Shown: positions 24,938 through 33,517, numbered from the stretch's first letter. The stretch: DNA of 33,517 bases from Spongiibacteraceae bacterium UBA5047 (GCA_002415025.1 DIBR01000019.1:57985-91501), one strand, 5' to 3'. Program-made: numbers and translations. The notes: generated by a model not told the origin, from the letters alone.

Positions 24938-25816
24938 TTACTTTTTGTGTGACGCTCGGTAGTCTTTTGGGGACAGGCCGGTAACTTTTCTAAAAAGTCG
25001 CGAGAAATAGAGAGGGTCGTCATAACCCAGTGTTTCACTCACTGCACTGATTCTCAGCTCGGTGGTATCGAGCAGCTGGCAAGCCATTTCAATTTTCATG
25101 TGCAGAAAATGCTTGATCGGAGAATAGCCGGTGGCTTTGCGGTATTTGGTTGAGAAATGATATTTGGACAGGTTGCAGGCTGCGGCCAGTTCATCGAGGC
25201 TCAAGGACTTGTCGAGATTGGCCCGCATCGTGTCCTCAACGTGTTGCAGGTTAAAGCCGGATACTGCCGAGTGTTGAATATGTCGGCTTTGCAGTGAGAT
25301 AAAGCTCAGCATTTGCTTCAGAAGGTTTGCAGCGTGAATAAAGGGTAGCTCCCGGTAGCCGGTTTCGCGCACGCCGAGCAGGTTCTGAAAGTCTCTGACC
25401 AGTTTCAGGCGGTTGCTTATGGGGAAAATAAGCTCGCCGCTATCCGCGATCAGTTCAACGTAGTCGCCGGCGCGCTCGCCGCTGAAATGGCACCAGTAAA
25501 TTGTCCAGGGATCTTCACGGCTGGCCCGGTAGTAATGTGGCGTGTTGGCAGGCAGCAATACCAGGTCGCCGCCCTGAACCGGTAATGAGCGATTCTGCGC
25601 TTCAAGCACACCCTTGCCGTCAATGCAGAAGATGAGCAGGTTGTCATCGTGGCGTTCGCGCCCCATGCCGTGGCCACTGGCGTTCGGGTAATACCCCATG
25701 GCGGAAGGGTAGCAGTCGTTGGACAGCGGGTTTTTGCGCAGCGCACCCGCCAGGAAATCCGGTGTTACAAAGCGGATACCATCGGCAGGCAGTGGCCAGT
25801 GGGAGGGTTGGCTCAT
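24938..25816 (-). CDS. AraC-family regulator, probable activator of the valine operon (MmsR-like)
   Basis: A 292-residue AraC-type regulator. The N-terminal cupin (about 55-125) is followed by two helix-turn-helix motifs in the last 100 residues (LSLDELAAACNLSKYHFSTK and SAVSETLGYDDPLYFSRLFR). The ending GLSPKDYRASHKK is typical. AGGAGA precedes ATG 25816. It is divergent from mmsA with 115 bp between start codons, the same arrangement as mmsR-mmsAB in Pseudomonas aeruginosa. It likely senses a valine-pathway intermediate such as 3-hydroxyisobutyrate. Confidence 0.88.
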   Translation of the reverse strand: MSQPSHWPLPADGIRFVTPDFLAGALRKNPLSNDCYPSAMGYYPNASGHGMGRERHDDNLLIFCIDGKGVLEAQNRSLPVQGGDLVLLPANTPHYYRASREDPWTIYWCHFSGERAGDYVELIADSGELIFPISNRLKLVRDFQNLLGVRETGYRELPFIHAANLLKQMLSFISLQSRHIQHSAVSGFNLQHVEDTMRANLDKSLSLDELAAACNLSKYHFSTKYRKATGYSPIKHFLHMKIEMACQLLDTTELRISAVSETLGYDDPLYFSRLFRKVTGLSPKDYRASHKK

Positions 25817-25931
25817 AATATCTCCTATTCCGCAATATAGTCCATGTAAATAGAAATTTCGTCAATATCATTGCGCCATTTGAGCTGCTAAATTCGCAAT
25901 TCATTGATAATCAGTCACATCAGGTGAGGCC

Positions 25932-27428
25932 ATGAGCAAGCGAGTTCCCCTACTTATTAACGGTCAGTTTGTTGACAGCAAGTCAGCTGAAACGCTGCCC
26001 GTCATTAATCCGGCAACGCAGGATGTGCTCGCGCATGTGCCGTTGGCGACAATGGATGAAGTCGAGCAGGCTGTTCAGGGCGCTGCCGAGGCTTTCAAGA
26101 CCTGGCGCAATGTGCCGGTGCCCGAGCGGGCGCGGTTAATGCTGCGTTATCAGGCGCTGCTGAAAGAACATCACGATGAGCTTGCCGAAATTCTGGCAGA
26201 AGACAACGGCAAAACCTTTGAAGATGCCAAAGGTGATGTTTGGCGCGGCATTGAGGTGGTAGAGCACGCCTGCAACGTGCCGTCTTTGCTTATGGGGGAG
26301 ACGGTAGAAAACGTTGCGAACGGTGTGGATACCTACAGCAATATTCAGGCTTTGGGGGTTTGTGTGGGTATTACCCCGTTCAACTTTCCCGCCATGATCC
26401 CGTTGTGGATGTTTCCGCTGGCCGTTGCCTGTGGCAACACCTTTGTTTTGAAACCCTCGGAGCAGGTGCCACTCACAACCGTGCGACTGTTGGAATTGTT
26501 TAAAGAGGCCGGTTGCCCCGACGGTGTGGTGCAAATGATTCACGGTAGCAAACAGCAGGTGGACGCGCTGTTAACGCACCCTGTTACCAAGGCCATCTCC
26601 TTTGTGGGCTCGGTGCCGGTAGGTGAGCATATTTATCGTACAGGTACCCATCATCTCAAGCGTGTTCAGTGCTTTGCAGGCGCCAAAAACCACACGGTCA
26701 TCATGCCGGATGCGGATAAAAATTCGGTAGTGAATAACCTGGTGGGCGCCTCGGTTGGCGCAGCGGGTCAGCGTTGCATGGCCATTAGTGTTGCGGTGTT
26801 TGTGGGTGATAGCATTAACTGGTTGCCCGAGTTGGTTGACAACCTGAAGGGCGTGCGCCCCGGGCTGTGGAGTGATGCGGGCGCGGGCTACGGGCCGCTG
26901 GTCAGCAAACCTGCTACCGAGCGCGTGAAGGCGCTGATTGGTAAAGGCATTGAAGAGGGGGCAACCTGTCTGCTTGACGGCCGCGACTGCAGTGTTGAGG
27001 GCTTGCCCGACGGCAACTGGGTTGGGCCGACAGTCTTCAGCGATGTCACGCCTGAAATGACGATCTATCAACAGGAGATTTTCGGCCCGGTTCTATGCTG
27101 TATTCATGTCGATACTCTGGAGCAGGCGATCGCGGTGGTTAATGCCAGTCCCTACGGCAACGGCACTTCAATTTTTACCAACTCCGGTTCGGCGGCGCGC
27201 CGCTACCAGCACGAAGTGGAAGTCGGACAGGTCGGTATTAATATCCCCATTCCGGTGCCGCTGCCGTTCTTCTCTTTTACCGGTTGGAAGGGATCATTTA
27301 TGGGAGATCTGCACGCTTACGGCAAGCAGGCTGTGCGCTTTTATACTGAAACCAAAACCATTACCGCACGCTGGCCCTATGTTGAATCGGCGGCCGGCCA
27401 GCCGAACATGACCATTGCACTGAAATAA
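25932..27428 (+). CDS. mmsA: Methylmalonate-semialdehyde dehydrogenase (CoA-acylating)
   Basis: A 498-residue aldehyde dehydrogenase that converts methylmalonate semialdehyde, NAD+ and CoA to propionyl-CoA at the end of valine degradation. The catalytic Cys282 lies in GAAGQRCMA. The substrate loops (GVCVGITPFNFPAMIPLWMF) and the C-terminal FTGWKGSFMGDLHAYGKQAV are typical of MmsA rather than other aldehyde dehydrogenases. AGGTGAGG precedes ATG 25932. It is the first gene of a five-gene operon and is divergent from an AraC-type regulator. Confidence 0.95.
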   Translation: MSKRVPLLINGQFVDSKSAETLPVINPATQDVLAHVPLATMDEVEQAVQGAAEAFKTWRNVPVPERARLMLRYQALLKEHHDELAEILAEDNGKTFEDAKGDVWRGIEVVEHACNVPSLLMGETVENVANGVDTYSNIQALGVCVGITPFNFPAMIPLWMFPLAVACGNTFVLKPSEQVPLTTVRLLELFKEAGCPDGVVQMIHGSKQQVDALLTHPVTKAISFVGSVPVGEHIYRTGTHHLKRVQCFAGAKNHTVIMPDADKNSVVNNLVGASVGAAGQRCMAISVAVFVGDSINWLPELVDNLKGVRPGLWSDAGAGYGPLVSKPATERVKALIGKGIEEGATCLLDGRDCSVEGLPDGNWVGPTVFSDVTPEMTIYQQEIFGPVLCCIHVDTLEQAIAVVNASPYGNGTSIFTNSGSAARRYQHEVEVGQVGINIPIPVPLPFFSFTGWKGSFMGDLHAYGKQAVRFYTETKTITARWPYVESAAGQPNMTIALK

Positions 27429-27433
27429 GGCCT

Positions 27434-28594
27434 ATGGATTTTGAACTGAACGACGATCAGCGAGCATTCCAGGCAACTGCGCGCCAGTTTGCCCGGGACG
27501 TTATGGCCCCGCAGGCGGCGGAGTGGGATGCCAGGCAGGTGTTCCCCAAAGAGGTGCTGCGTCAGGCTGGCGAGCTGGGTTTTATGGCCTTGTATACGCC
27601 GGAAGCCGACGGCGGCATCGCGCTCGGTCGTCTGGATTCGGCCATTATTCTGGAAGAGCTGGCGAGCGCCTGCCCATCAACGGCGGCATTTATCAGCATC
27701 CACAATATGGCCTTGGGAATGATTGCCCGTTACGGCACAAGCGATACGCGTGCACTGTGGTGTCCCGGTCTAACCAGTGGCGAGCAGTTGGCGTCTTACT
27801 GCCTTACCGAGCCGAATGCGGGTTCGGATGCCGCAGCACTGACCACTCGCGCCGACCGTGATGGCGACAGCTATCGACTCAATGGCGGTAAAGCCTTTAT
27901 TTCCGGCGCCGGCGATACGGATGTTCTGGTTGTGATGGCGCGCACTGGCGAAGCCGGGCCAAAGGGCATAACAGCCTTCGCCGTGCCAGCTCGGGCCGAT
28001 GGTGTGAGTTACGGCAAAAAAGAAGAAAAGATGGGCTGGAATAGTCAGCCAACACGCACGATTAGCTTCGACAATGTGCTTATTCCGGCGGCGGCCCGGC
28101 TGGGTGACGAAGGGCAGGGCTTTGCCATCGCCATGGAGGGTTTGGACGGCGGCCGTATCAATATAGCAACCTGCTCGATTGGCGCAGCTCAAGCGTGCTT
28201 GCAGTTTGCAATTGCACACGTAAGCGAACGTAAACAATTTGGCCAGCGCATTGCCGATTTTCAGAACACCCAATTCAAACTGGCAGACATGCAGACAGAG
28301 CTTGTTGCCGCCAGGCAAATGGTGCGCCTTGGCGCCGGCAAACTTGACAGCAATCACTCGGAGAAGAGTGCCTACTGCGCGATGGCCAAGCGCTTTGCAA
28401 CCGATGCGGGTTTTGCTGTCTGTAATGATGCACTTCAGTTACACGGTGGTTACGGCTATATACGGGAGTATCCGGTGGAGCGCTTTTTGCGCGACAGCCG
28501 CGTGCACCAGATACTGGAAGGTACCAATGAGATAATGCGTGTGATTTTGTCACGACGATTATTGATCGAAGGCATGACGGAGATACTGCGATGA
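27434..28594 (+). CDS. Isobutyryl-CoA dehydrogenase (acyl-CoA dehydrogenase)
   Basis: A 386-residue FAD-dependent acyl-CoA dehydrogenase. The FAD region CLTEPNAGSD (123-132) and the catalytic base Glu362 in QILEGTNEIMR are present. The ending YIREYPVERFLRDSRVHQIL closely follows the isobutyryl-CoA dehydrogenase (ACAD8) pattern. It would convert isobutyryl-CoA to methacrylyl-CoA. It starts 5 bp after mmsA and its stop overlaps the start of the next gene by 4 bp, so the operon is tightly coupled. Confidence 0.92.
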   Translation: MDFELNDDQRAFQATARQFARDVMAPQAAEWDARQVFPKEVLRQAGELGFMALYTPEADGGIALGRLDSAIILEELASACPSTAAFISIHNMALGMIARYGTSDTRALWCPGLTSGEQLASYCLTEPNAGSDAAALTTRADRDGDSYRLNGGKAFISGAGDTDVLVVMARTGEAGPKGITAFAVPARADGVSYGKKEEKMGWNSQPTRTISFDNVLIPAAARLGDEGQGFAIAMEGLDGGRINIATCSIGAAQACLQFAIAHVSERKQFGQRIADFQNTQFKLADMQTELVAARQMVRLGAGKLDSNHSEKSAYCAMAKRFATDAGFAVCNDALQLHGGYGYIREYPVERFLRDSRVHQILEGTNEIMRVILSRRLLIEGMTEILR

Positions 28595-29379
28595 CCCAAA
28601 GCCCAACACCAAAGCTCAAGCTTGATCGTGACGACCACGTTGCCATCATTACCATAGATAATCCCGCGGCCAATACCTGGGACGCAGACAGCTTGGCTGG
28701 TTTGAAAACTATTGTTGAAGACCTAAATGCCGACAAGGATATTTACGCGCTGGTCATTACCGGCGAGGGTGAAAAGTTCTTTTCTGCAGGCGCAGACTTG
28801 AAAATGTTTGCCGACGGCGACAAAAAAGTAGCGCGCGATATGGCTGAATTATTTGGCAAGGCCTTTGAAACGCTCGCTGATTTTCGTGGTGTTGCGATAG
28901 CGGCTGTGAACGGCTTTGCCATGGGTGGTGGCCTGGAGTGTGCGCTGGCCTGTGATATTCGGGTGGTTGAAGAGCAAGCGCAAATGGCACTACCGGAAGC
29001 GCGAGTAGGCCTGTTGCCCTGCGCCGGTGGCACACAGCGATTGAGCTGGCTGGTTGGCGAGGCCTGGGCCAGCAAAATGATTCTGTGCGGTGAGCGTGTC
29101 AATGCACAAACTGCCGAGCGCATCGGTTTGGCGCAAGAGGTGGTAGCCAGAGGGGAGTCACTGACGCGCGCCATAGAGCTTGCCCATGCAGTCGCAAAAC
29201 AAAGCCCCACGAGTATTACAGCCTGTAAAAAGCTGATTCGCGGTGCGCGCGGGCAGGCAATGAATCCGCAGCTGCCGTTGGAGCGCGACCTGTTTGTTGA
29301 CCTGTTTGATTCGCAGGATCAGGTTGAAGGTGTTCAGGCCTTTCTGCAAAAGCGCGAGCCGGAGTGGAAAAATGCCTGA
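28591..29379 (+). CDS. Enoyl-CoA hydratase, probable methacrylyl-CoA hydratase
   Basis: A 262-residue crotonase. The oxyanion loop FSAGADLKMF and the two catalytic Glu positions, Glu116 in GGGLEC and Glu136 in LPEARVGLLPCAGGTQRL, are both present, so it should be an active hydratase. In this operon it would hydrate methacrylyl-CoA to 3-hydroxyisobutyryl-CoA. Its start overlaps the dehydrogenase stop (ATGA) and its end overlaps the next start by 8 bp. Confidence 0.9.
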   Translation: MTQSPTPKLKLDRDDHVAIITIDNPAANTWDADSLAGLKTIVEDLNADKDIYALVITGEGEKFFSAGADLKMFADGDKKVARDMAELFGKAFETLADFRGVAIAAVNGFAMGGGLECALACDIRVVEEQAQMALPEARVGLLPCAGGTQRLSWLVGEAWASKMILCGERVNAQTAERIGLAQEVVARGESLTRAIELAHAVAKQSPTSITACKKLIRGARGQAMNPQLPLERDLFVDLFDSQDQVEGVQAFLQKREPEWKNA

Positions 29380-30505
29380 TCCCGGCCCGGTTATATTCGA
29401 AGAGCGCGATACCGCTAACGGCAAGGCGATTGGCATTGTCACACTGAGTGTTGAAAAAACGCTGAATTCCCTGACGCTGCCCATGGTCGAGCTGATGCGG
29501 GCGCAACTGCTCGAATGGCAGGACGATGAGCGTATTGCTGCGGTGTTTATGCAAGGGGCAGGGGAAAAGGCCTTCTGCGCCGGCGGTGATGTGCAGGAGT
29601 TATATCGTTCGGCAACCAAGACTCCCGGTGGCCCCTGTGTGGAAGCCGAGACTTTCTTCGAGCAGGAATACCGCTTGGACTATTTGCTTCACACCTATTC
29701 CAAGCCTGTTGTTTGTTGGGGTGACGGTATTGTGATGGGCGGCGGTCTTGGACTGTTCGCCGCTTCCAGTCATGCGATCGTCACCGAAAAAACGCGCATA
29801 GCCATGCCCGAAATAACCATTGCGCTATACCCGGATGTTGGCGGTACCTGGTTTTTGAACCGGATGCCCGGCAAATGCGGCTTGTTTGTCGCGTTGACCG
29901 CCGCGGCAATGAACGCCGCTGATACGCTGTACGCGGGGCTTGCCCGTTACTTTGCGCACAGTGCCAGCAAGACCAGGGTGCTACAGGCTATGTCCGGATT
30001 GCCTTGGCAAAGTAGTGACCAGCAAAACCGCCAGCTGTTAACCGACCTGCTAAAAGAGTTAAGCCCGGCCAGGGCAGCAGACGTTGACGGACAGGACATG
30101 CCCAGTCCGCTGGCCACACATCGCGCCGAAATTGATGTGCTTTGTGCGGGTGATGATTTGGCAAAAATCGTGGCCAACATTCTGTCGCTGGACAGTGAAG
30201 ATAGCTGGATTAAAAAGGCGCAGGGCAGTCTGGCTCATGGGTCGCCGGTTGCGGCCAATACCATCTGGCAGCAGTTGCGGCGCGGCAGTGGAATGTCACT
30301 GGAAGAGGTATTTCAGTTTGAATTAATGGTGTCGACCAATGTGGTTCGCCATCCCGAGTTTGCAGAAGGCGTTCGTGCCTTGCTGATCGACAAGGACAAA
30401 TCGCCACGCTGGCTGTTCGACAGCGTTGAATCCGTTCCGTCAGATCTGATCAAGGAATTTATGAGTCCTCCCTGGGAGCGCAATCCCTTGGCGGATTTGG
30501 CATAG
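29372..30505 (+). CDS. 3-hydroxyisobutyryl-CoA hydrolase
   Basis: A 377-residue crotonase-superfamily hydrolase. FCAGGDVQELY (68-78), DGIVMGGGLGLF (118-129) and MPEITIALYPDVGG (145-158), with Glu147 and Asp155 at the positions used by human HIBCH, identify it as a hydrolase and not a hydratase. It would release free 3-hydroxyisobutyrate. I choose ATG 29372, overlapping the hydratase stop by 8 bp; an ATG at 29294 in the same frame lies deep within the upstream gene and is unlikely. This is one of the paired crotonases of the valine pathway. Confidence 0.92.
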   Translation: MPDPGPVIFEERDTANGKAIGIVTLSVEKTLNSLTLPMVELMRAQLLEWQDDERIAAVFMQGAGEKAFCAGGDVQELYRSATKTPGGPCVEAETFFEQEYRLDYLLHTYSKPVVCWGDGIVMGGGLGLFAASSHAIVTEKTRIAMPEITIALYPDVGGTWFLNRMPGKCGLFVALTAAAMNAADTLYAGLARYFAHSASKTRVLQAMSGLPWQSSDQQNRQLLTDLLKELSPARAADVDGQDMPSPLATHRAEIDVLCAGDDLAKIVANILSLDSEDSWIKKAQGSLAHGSPVAANTIWQQLRRGSGMSLEEVFQFELMVSTNVVRHPEFAEGVRALLIDKDKSPRWLFDSVESVPSDLIKEFMSPPWERNPLADLA

Positions 30506-30548
30506 GCCTGATTTTTTAGCATTCAGTTTTATCGGCAGGGAGTTTTCA

Positions 30549-31442
30549 ATGGCAACCGTAGCATTTATCGGATTGGGTAATATGGGTGGGCCCATGGCGG
30601 TCAATCTGGCCAGCGCGGGTCACGAGGTTATAGCCTTCGATCTGGTGGCGGCGGCACTGACTGCTGTTAAAGAAAAGGGCGTTCAGGTGGCGGAGTCTGC
30701 GGCACACGCCGTAGAAGGAGCCGATGCGGTTGTCAGCATGCTGCCAGCGGGTCGCCACGTCCTGCAACTTTATCTGGATGAGAAAACAGGCATTCTACCG
30801 GCGTTGGCAGACGACTGCCTGATACTCGATTGCAGCACAATTGACGCCGATAGTGCGCGCAAGCTGGCTGCTGCGGCAGCGGCGCGTGGTCTTGCCGCTA
30901 TGGATGCTCCGGTATCCGGCGGTGTTGCCGCTGCGCAAGCCGGTACACTCACCTTTATGTGCGGTGGTGAAGCAGCGCATTTTGAGCGTGCCAAAGCCCT
31001 GCTGTCGGCTATGGGGAAAAATATTTTTCTGGCCGGGTCGAGTGGTGCGGGCCAGGTGGCCAAAATGTGCAACAACATGCTGCTGGCCATTCATATGATC
31101 GGAACCAGCGAGGCCTTGCAGCTCGGTGCTAACAACGGGCTCGACCCCGGTGTTTTGTCAGACATCATGCTGGCGAGTTCGGGCCGGAACTGGTCACTGG
31201 AAGTGTACAACCCTTATCCCGGCGTACAGGAAAACTCTGCTGCCAGTAAAGGCTACCAGCCGGGATTTATGGTTAACCTGATGATCAAGGATTTGGGGCT
31301 GGCAATGGAAAACAGCCTGCAGAGCAACAGCGCCGTGCCGATGGGCGCACTGGCCCGCAGCCTCTATGCCGCCCACGGCATTGCCGGCAATGGCGAGAAA
31401 GACTTTTCGAGTATTTTGGAGTCCCTGCAGGCTCGGTCGTAA
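30549..31442 (+). CDS. mmsB: 3-hydroxyisobutyrate dehydrogenase
   Basis: A 297-residue NAD-dependent dehydrogenase that oxidises 3-hydroxyisobutyrate to methylmalonate semialdehyde, the substrate of MmsA. The Rossmann motif is GLGNMGGPMA (8-17), the substrate-binding segment is DAPVSGG (119-125) and the catalytic Lys172 sits in SGAGQVAKMCNNM. GGCAGGGAG precedes ATG 30549. It starts 43 bp after the hydrolase and closes the operon. Confidence 0.95.
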   Translation: MATVAFIGLGNMGGPMAVNLASAGHEVIAFDLVAAALTAVKEKGVQVAESAAHAVEGADAVVSMLPAGRHVLQLYLDEKTGILPALADDCLILDCSTIDADSARKLAAAAAARGLAAMDAPVSGGVAAAQAGTLTFMCGGEAAHFERAKALLSAMGKNIFLAGSSGAGQVAKMCNNMLLAIHMIGTSEALQLGANNGLDPGVLSDIMLASSGRNWSLEVYNPYPGVQENSAASKGYQPGFMVNLMIKDLGLAMENSLQSNSAVPMGALARSLYAAHGIAGNGEKDFSSILESLQARS

Positions 31443-31759
31443 ACGGGGGCTGCGCGCTAATCTAAACCGCTGCGTTGTACCATAGCCGGGTTTCTTATGT
31501 TGTCGCCATCGTCATGCGATAATTCCGCGCACTTGCGGAAGTGGGAGAAAGTCGAAGCCTTCAAAAAAGCCGACAATCCCTGATCCAAACTGCGTTGGCA
31601 GCGTATACCGCTCTTCACGCAAGTGCGGCGGCGCCCATGAGGCTCCCCGTGAATATCTGCGTAATGCCTACGTTAATGCGATATAGCTGCTACAATCAAT
31701 CACATGCGATGATTTGCCGGAAACCGGTTGGTAGCAGTGAGGGGGAGCGCAAGCTCAAA
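31443..31759. other. 317-bp spacer with inverted repeats
   Basis: No convincing gene lies here, although the frame of the next gene is open back to an ATG at 31541. TTCCGC/GCGGAA (31523-31540, 6-base loop) makes a small hairpin. CGCACTTGCG (31528-31537) and its exact complement CGCAAGTGCG (31618-31627) form a second, alternative long-range pairing 80 bp apart. Confidence 0.5.
31688..31696 (+). promoter_or_regulatory. Candidate extended -10 promoter for the DUF2314 gene
   Basis: TGCTACAAT combines the extended -10 TGn with TACAAT, about 64 bp before ATG 31760. There is no good -35, as often seen with extended -10 promoters. Confidence 0.4.
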
Positions 31760-32368
31760 ATGAATACCGAAGTTAAAGGCCGCTTGTTGGGCGGCGTTAT
31801 TCTGGTCATTGGTGCGGTACTGATACTCGCCGGTATTTATGGTGTCTGGTCACTGAATACAATCAGTGCCGTGGGCTATTTGCTGCTGGGCTTGTGCGTT
31901 CTTGCCAACGGCTGGGAGCGCATGATGCCGGTGAAGTATTCGCCGATCTTTCTCGATCCGGGCGAACCTGACGTGCAATCGGCGATTGCGCGAGCCCGCT
32001 CCGAGCTTGATAGATTTCGCGATGGCGTGAAGTACAGCCAAAAGGAAGCCTCCGCACGTTTTTGTTTGCCCACCGCCGACGGCCACAACGAGCATATCTG
32101 GGGTGCGGTACATAAGATCGCCGGCAATTCGGCGCTGGTATCGGTACCCATTGAGCCGGGTAAGCCGCCTAGCCTCGCCGACCCGCGCAGCGAAATTTCG
32201 CTGGACGAACTGGAAGACTGGATGCTGGTAGACAGTTACGGCCAAACCGAAGGTGGCTACACCCTCGTTGCAATGGCGAGAAAATACCTGCGCTACAAAG
32301 GCTATATTCCCCGCGGGTTGCGCCTCCAACTGGCAAAATTTGTCGATGTGGACATCAATGCCCTCTAG
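31760..32368 (+). CDS. DUF2314 domain membrane protein
   Basis: A 202-residue protein with two transmembrane helices (about 9-30 and 34-51) followed by a DUF2314-like domain (about 85-195): YSQKEASARFCLPTADGHNE, HIWGAVHKI, then ISLDELEDWMLVD and GGYTLVAMARKYL. The domain is widespread and uncharacterised. I use ATG 31760 because the membrane segment follows directly; upstream ATGs give an unlikely leader. A candidate promoter lies just upstream, so it is probably separate from the valine operon. Confidence 0.8.
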   Translation: MNTEVKGRLLGGVILVIGAVLILAGIYGVWSLNTISAVGYLLLGLCVLANGWERMMPVKYSPIFLDPGEPDVQSAIARARSELDRFRDGVKYSQKEASARFCLPTADGHNEHIWGAVHKIAGNSALVSVPIEPGKPPSLADPRSEISLDELEDWMLVDSYGQTEGGYTLVAMARKYLRYKGYIPRGLRLQLAKFVDVDINAL

Positions 32369-32427
32369 CAATTTCTGGCCACATCAAAAGCCAATGCTCT
32401 GGCCCCCTTCCAGTGCTTGGTATATGC

Positions 32428-32465
32428 TTGATTCGCAACGATAAGCTACAAACAATAACGATAAG
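32428..32465 (+). promoter_or_regulatory. Candidate promoter and direct repeats of the cholesterol oxidase gene
   Basis: TTGATT (32428-32433) and AACAAT (32451-32456) are 17 bp apart. AACGATAAG occurs at 32437-32445 and again at 32457-32465, 20 bp apart, flanking the -10. The repeats could be a regulator site. Confidence 0.4.
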
Positions 32466-32483
32466 ATTTTTTTGGGGAACCTC

Positions 32484-33517
32484 ATGCACGAATCCAAGCC
32501 TTCAGCTCGGCCTGAGCTGTCTCGACGTCGATTTCTAAAAACTTCCGCAATCGCCGGTGCTGCCGCATGGTTACCTGCGTTCCGGATTAGTGCGGCTGAC
32601 GCTGCCAGTTGCACGCCGCCGCCAAATTTTCCCGCTGGTATAGAGTTGTTTCAGCAGGCTTTTGAAAACTGGTCCAAGGGTATTGTGATCGATGACTTGT
32701 GGACCTGTGCACCGCGCAGTGCCCAGGAATGTGTGGCAGTCGTTAACTGGGCGGCCAATAACGGCTGGAAGGTGCGTCCTCGCGGCGCCATGCACAACTG
32801 GTCGCCCATCCACGTGACGGCAGACACCGACTGCAATGATAAGGTTTTGCTGCTCAGTACTACCGAATACCTGACCGCAACGTCGTTGGTCACAGGCTAT
32901 GCAACGCCCGCTGTGCGCGCTCAGTGCGGGGTCTTTATGGAAGACCTGTTGGCCTTTCTGGAAGCCAATAATCTGGGCATGACGGCAGTGCCTGCGCCCG
33001 GCGATGTAACCATAGGCGGCGTGCTGGCAATTGATGCGCACGGTACAGCGGTACCTGCGCTGGGTGAAACACGCCAGCCTGGTCATACCTACGGATCACT
33101 GTCGAACCTGATACTTCAATTGACGGTAATTGTTTGGGATAAATCATCGAACGCTTATGTGCTGAAAACCTACGACCGTTCGGACCGCGAATGTCAGGCA
33201 CTGGCAGCGCACCTCGGTCGCGCGTTTGTTGTAGACGCTGTTCTGCAGGTAGGGGTTGATAGCCACCTGCGCTGCCAAAGTTTTACTCATATCACCGCCG
33301 ATGAGATGCTGGGACCACCCGGCAGCAACGGTCGTACGGTTGAACGTTACCTTGATCAGTCTGGCCGTATGGAAGTGATCTGGTTTCCTTTCACTGAAAA
33401 GCCCTGGCTCAAGGTGTGGACGGTAAGCCCTAAAAAGCCGCTGTTCTCGCGTGAAGTGACCGAGCCGTACAATTATCCCTTCTCGGACAATATTCCGGCA
33501 GAGGTTGAGGAGCTGGG
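32484..33517 (+). CDS. Class II cholesterol oxidase (covalent-FAD, VAO-type), Tat-exported; C-terminus off window
   Basis: The first 344 residues of a flavin oxidase; the frame is open to the edge. A Tat signal SRRRFLK (13-19) with a hydrophobic stretch and ADA cleavage site near 40 predicts export of the folded enzyme. The mature part follows Brevibacterium-type class II cholesterol oxidase: NFPAGIELFQQAFENWSKGI, the FAD-binding RPRGAMHNW with the probable covalent His104, APGDVTIGGVLAIDAHG, GHTYGSLSNL, and WFPFTEKPWLKVWTVSP. This enzyme oxidises 3-beta-hydroxysterols to 3-keto-4-enes and makes hydrogen peroxide. GGGGA precedes ATG 32484. Specificity for cholesterol itself is inferred; other sterols or bulky alcohols are possible. 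Confidence 0.9.
   Translation, partial: MHESKPSARPELSRRRFLKTSAIAGAAAWLPAFRISAADAASCTPPPNFPAGIELFQQAFENWSKGIVIDDLWTCAPRSAQECVAVVNWAANNGWKVRPRGAMHNWSPIHVTADTDCNDKVLLLSTTEYLTATSLVTGYATPAVRAQCGVFMEDLLAFLEANNLGMTAVPAPGDVTIGGVLAIDAHGTAVPALGETRQPGHTYGSLSNLILQLTVIVWDKSSNAYVLKTYDRSDRECQALAAHLGRAFVVDAVLQVGVDSHLRCQSFTHITADEMLGPPGSNGRTVERYLDQSGRMEVIWFPFTEKPWLKVWTVSPKKPLFSREVTEPYNYPFSDNIPAEVEEL

Overview
The window looks like chromosome from a free-living, probably marine, gammaproteobacterium. The signs are two large TonB-dependent receptors, a calcium-binding repeat lipoprotein, a Tat-exported flavin oxidase, a NhaC-type antiporter and a complete valine-degradation operon at moderate GC. A Cellvibrionales/Spongiibacteraceae-like host is an inference from gene content, not a demonstrated placement. 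I see no insertion sequence, CRISPR array, tRNA or rRNA.

Layout. (1) 1-4232 (-): a very large secreted lipoprotein, cut by the left edge. It joins calcium-binding thrombospondin type 3 repeats to an S15/CocE-like alpha/beta hydrolase. (2) 4534-8594: a two-gene operon of an SdsA1-like metallo-beta-lactamase-fold protein and a PAPS-type sulfotransferase, behind a strong promoter carrying a 16-bp palindrome; then a PaaI-type thioesterase and, divergently, a luciferase-like monooxygenase. (3) 8606-8731: a cluster of REP-like inverted repeats between convergent genes. (4) 8751-13380: a TetR regulator and cytochrome P450 operon, divergent from a TonB-dependent receptor. (5) 13422-16367: TfoX-domain protein, MarR regulator, second TetR regulator, orphan response regulator and an unknown protein. 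(6) 16661-20674: a second TonB-dependent receptor with a membrane-anchored M20/PM20D1-like peptidase. (7) 20708-24696: NhaC antiporter, an unusual L7/L12-like/transmembrane/CBM9-like fusion, a GST-like protein and a small lipoprotein. (8) 24938-31442: an AraC regulator divergent from the valine operon (mmsA, isobutyryl-CoA dehydrogenase, methacrylyl-CoA hydratase, 3-hydroxyisobutyryl-CoA hydrolase, mmsB). (9) 31760-33517: a DUF2314 membrane protein and the start of a class II (covalent FAD) cholesterol oxidase.

Working together. The cholesterol oxidase, P450, sulfotransferase, sulfatase-like enzyme, thioesterase, luciferase-like oxidoreductase, TetR regulators and outer-membrane receptors fit a role in taking up and modifying hydrophobic compounds such as sterols or sulfated lipids. 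The valine operon would process branched C4 acyl-CoAs. The steroid/sulfolipid theme is inference; the individual family assignments are well supported by motifs.
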